A DNA stretch of 7,294 bases, from assembly GCA_003555385.1 (NCBI GenBank), contig PWHO01000268.1:1-7294 (forward strand). The letters are read 5' to 3'. This stretch comes from Bacteroidales bacterium. GTDB lineage: Bacteria > Bacteroidota > Bacteroidia > Bacteroidales > UBA7960. Shown here one piece after another: positions 6,401-7,294 of the stretch. Under the pieces are notes generated by a model. It had not been told where the DNA came from. It saw only the letters and a list, made by a program, of their open reading frames with translations, and did not search any database. Within the stretch, counting starts at the first letter, position 1; each line of letters opens with the position of its first letter. The translations under genes were made by a program, and so were the position numbers.

Positions 6401-7294
6401 TTATTCTTTAAGGGTAAGTGCAGGATTAATTCGCAGGATCTGCAATGATTGCAGCCAGACTGTAAACAATGTGGTCAATACTACTAAAATCAGGGGAAGC
6501 AGGAAAGCTGTCCAGGGAAAATCTACCCGCAAGGCAAATTGGTTCAACCATCGATCCAGCCAAAGGTAGCTTAGCGGAAAAACGATCAGGGAGGCCAATA
6601 GTAACTGACCCAGGTAATTTTTAAACAGGAGAAAGAAAATTCCTGAATCAGAAGCCCCCAGTGTTTTCCGGATGGCAATTTCCTTCTGCCGCTGCCGGGC
6701 TGTATAAGCGGCCACACCCATAATCCCCAGCAGTGTGATAATCAGTGCAAGACCCGAGAACATGCCAAATACCATCCCAAACTGTCTTTCATCCTCATTT
6801 TGGGCATCATAATGTGGTTCCAGCCAAAAGTAGTTGAATGGTATATGTGGGAAAAAACTGGTAAATATGGCCTGGGATTGCTTCAGGCTCCCTGCGTTAT
6901 CCATACCGTTTAATTGTATGCTCAGGTATCCGCTGTAGTGTGTGGGTGCCATAAATGTCAGTGGCTCCATGGCCTCTTTGGGAGACACCTGGTGCATATC
7001 CCCGACCACGCCAGTGATATGATAGGTTTGTGGCCCCCTGAAAATCCGCTTTCCAATGGCTTCTTCGGGTGAAGACACTCCAAAGTTACTGACAGCTGTC
7101 TCATTCAGCAATACCTTGGCAGAATCAATGCTAAAAATACCTGAGAACATTTCCCCGGCAATCAGCGGGATATCATACAGGTCAAAATAAGACGATTCAG
7201 CGTAAAGCAATCTAAAGTTCCTTGTATCCTGCTCATCTTTTCCCTCAAGTCTCAACCCGCCAATATTGTGATCTACCGGAGAACCCGGAACCAC
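6401..7294 (-). CDS. ABC transporter permease, FtsX/MacB type, C-terminal part (5' end cut by window edge)
   Basis: The minus-strand frame enters at the right edge and ends with TAA at 6403-6401, giving 297 visible residues. The GTG at the edge is an internal Val codon, not a start. Visible residues 1-165 look like the end of a MacB-like periplasmic domain (VPGSP at the edge, YFDLYDIPLIAGEMF at 36-50, VLLNETAV, AIGKRI, ITGVVGDMH). They are followed by an FtsX domain: a helix at about 173-197, the cytoplasmic coupling stretch RQRQKEIAIRKTLGAS (200-215), helices at about 218-247 and 260-282, and the terminal NPALTLKE. Bacteroidota have many such permeases of about 800 residues with two MacB/FtsX units, often in tandem, acting with a LolD/MacB-type ATPase on peptides, lipids or signals. 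The substrate cannot be told. It converges on the EamA gene with 66 bases between stops and no clear shared terminator. Confidence 0.9.
   Translation of the reverse strand: MVPGSPVDHNIGGLRLEGKDEQDTRNFRLLYAESSYFDLYDIPLIAGEMFSGIFSIDSAKVLLNETAVSNFGVSSPEEAIGKRIFRGPQTYHITGVVGDMHQVSPKEAMEPLTFMAPTHYSGYLSIQLNGMDNAGSLKQSQAIFTSFFPHIPFNYFWLEPHYDAQNEDERQFGMVFGMFSGLALIITLLGIMGVAAYTARQRQKEIAIRKTLGASDSGIFFLLFKNYLGQLLLASLIVFPLSYLWLDRWLNQFALRVDFPWTAFLLPLILVVLTTLFTVWLQSLQILRINPALTLKE

Overview
The window looks like chromosomal DNA of a member of the Bacteroidota, probably environmental. Three things point that way. Most start codons follow A-rich leaders rather than strong Shine-Dalgarno sequences. A TAnnTTTG-type -7 box sits in front of the sugar operon. 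The partial ABC-type permease has the FtsX/MacB layout that is common in this phylum. I cannot place it below phylum level. No RNA gene, mobile element, CRISPR array or phage gene is visible, and genes fill nearly all of the window.

Layout: (1) positions 2-1222 (+) are the C-terminal barrel part of a TonB-dependent outer-membrane receptor, cut by the left edge. (2) Positions 1254-5279 (+) hold a galactose block: a Na+/sugar symporter very like vSGLT of Vibrio parahaemolyticus (1254-2894), aldose 1-epimerase GalM (2931-4034) and galactokinase GalK (4131-5279), separated by 36 and 96 bases. (3) Positions 5450-6334 (+) are an EamA/DMT-family 10-helix exporter that follows a 170-base gap containing small inverted repeats. 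(4) Positions 6401-7294 (-) are the C-terminal part of an FtsX/MacB-type permease that converges on the EamA gene and is cut by the right edge.

How the genes fit together: the symporter would bring galactose (or glucose) across the inner membrane on the sodium gradient. GalM would interconvert beta- and alpha-galactose, and GalK would phosphorylate the alpha anomer to galactose-1-phosphate. This is the entry to the Leloir pathway. GalT and GalE are not in the window. The TonB receptor lies only 31 bases upstream of the symporter, so it may supply the outer-membrane step. However, its barrel resembles siderophore-type receptors more than SusC, and a promoter-like box in the gap allows separate transcription.

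I see no wholly new system. The best unexplained signals are at translation starts. Just after the symporter stop, a direct repeat duplicates the galM start region and creates a five-codon mini-ORF (MGSKQ-stop) identical to the first five codons of galM. Before galK, a seven-codon mini-ORF that also begins MTE, as galK does, ends on a TGA overlapping the galK ATG. A second point is that the symporter keeps all but one of the vSGLT galactose-contact residues I can align (Ser91 is Ala87).
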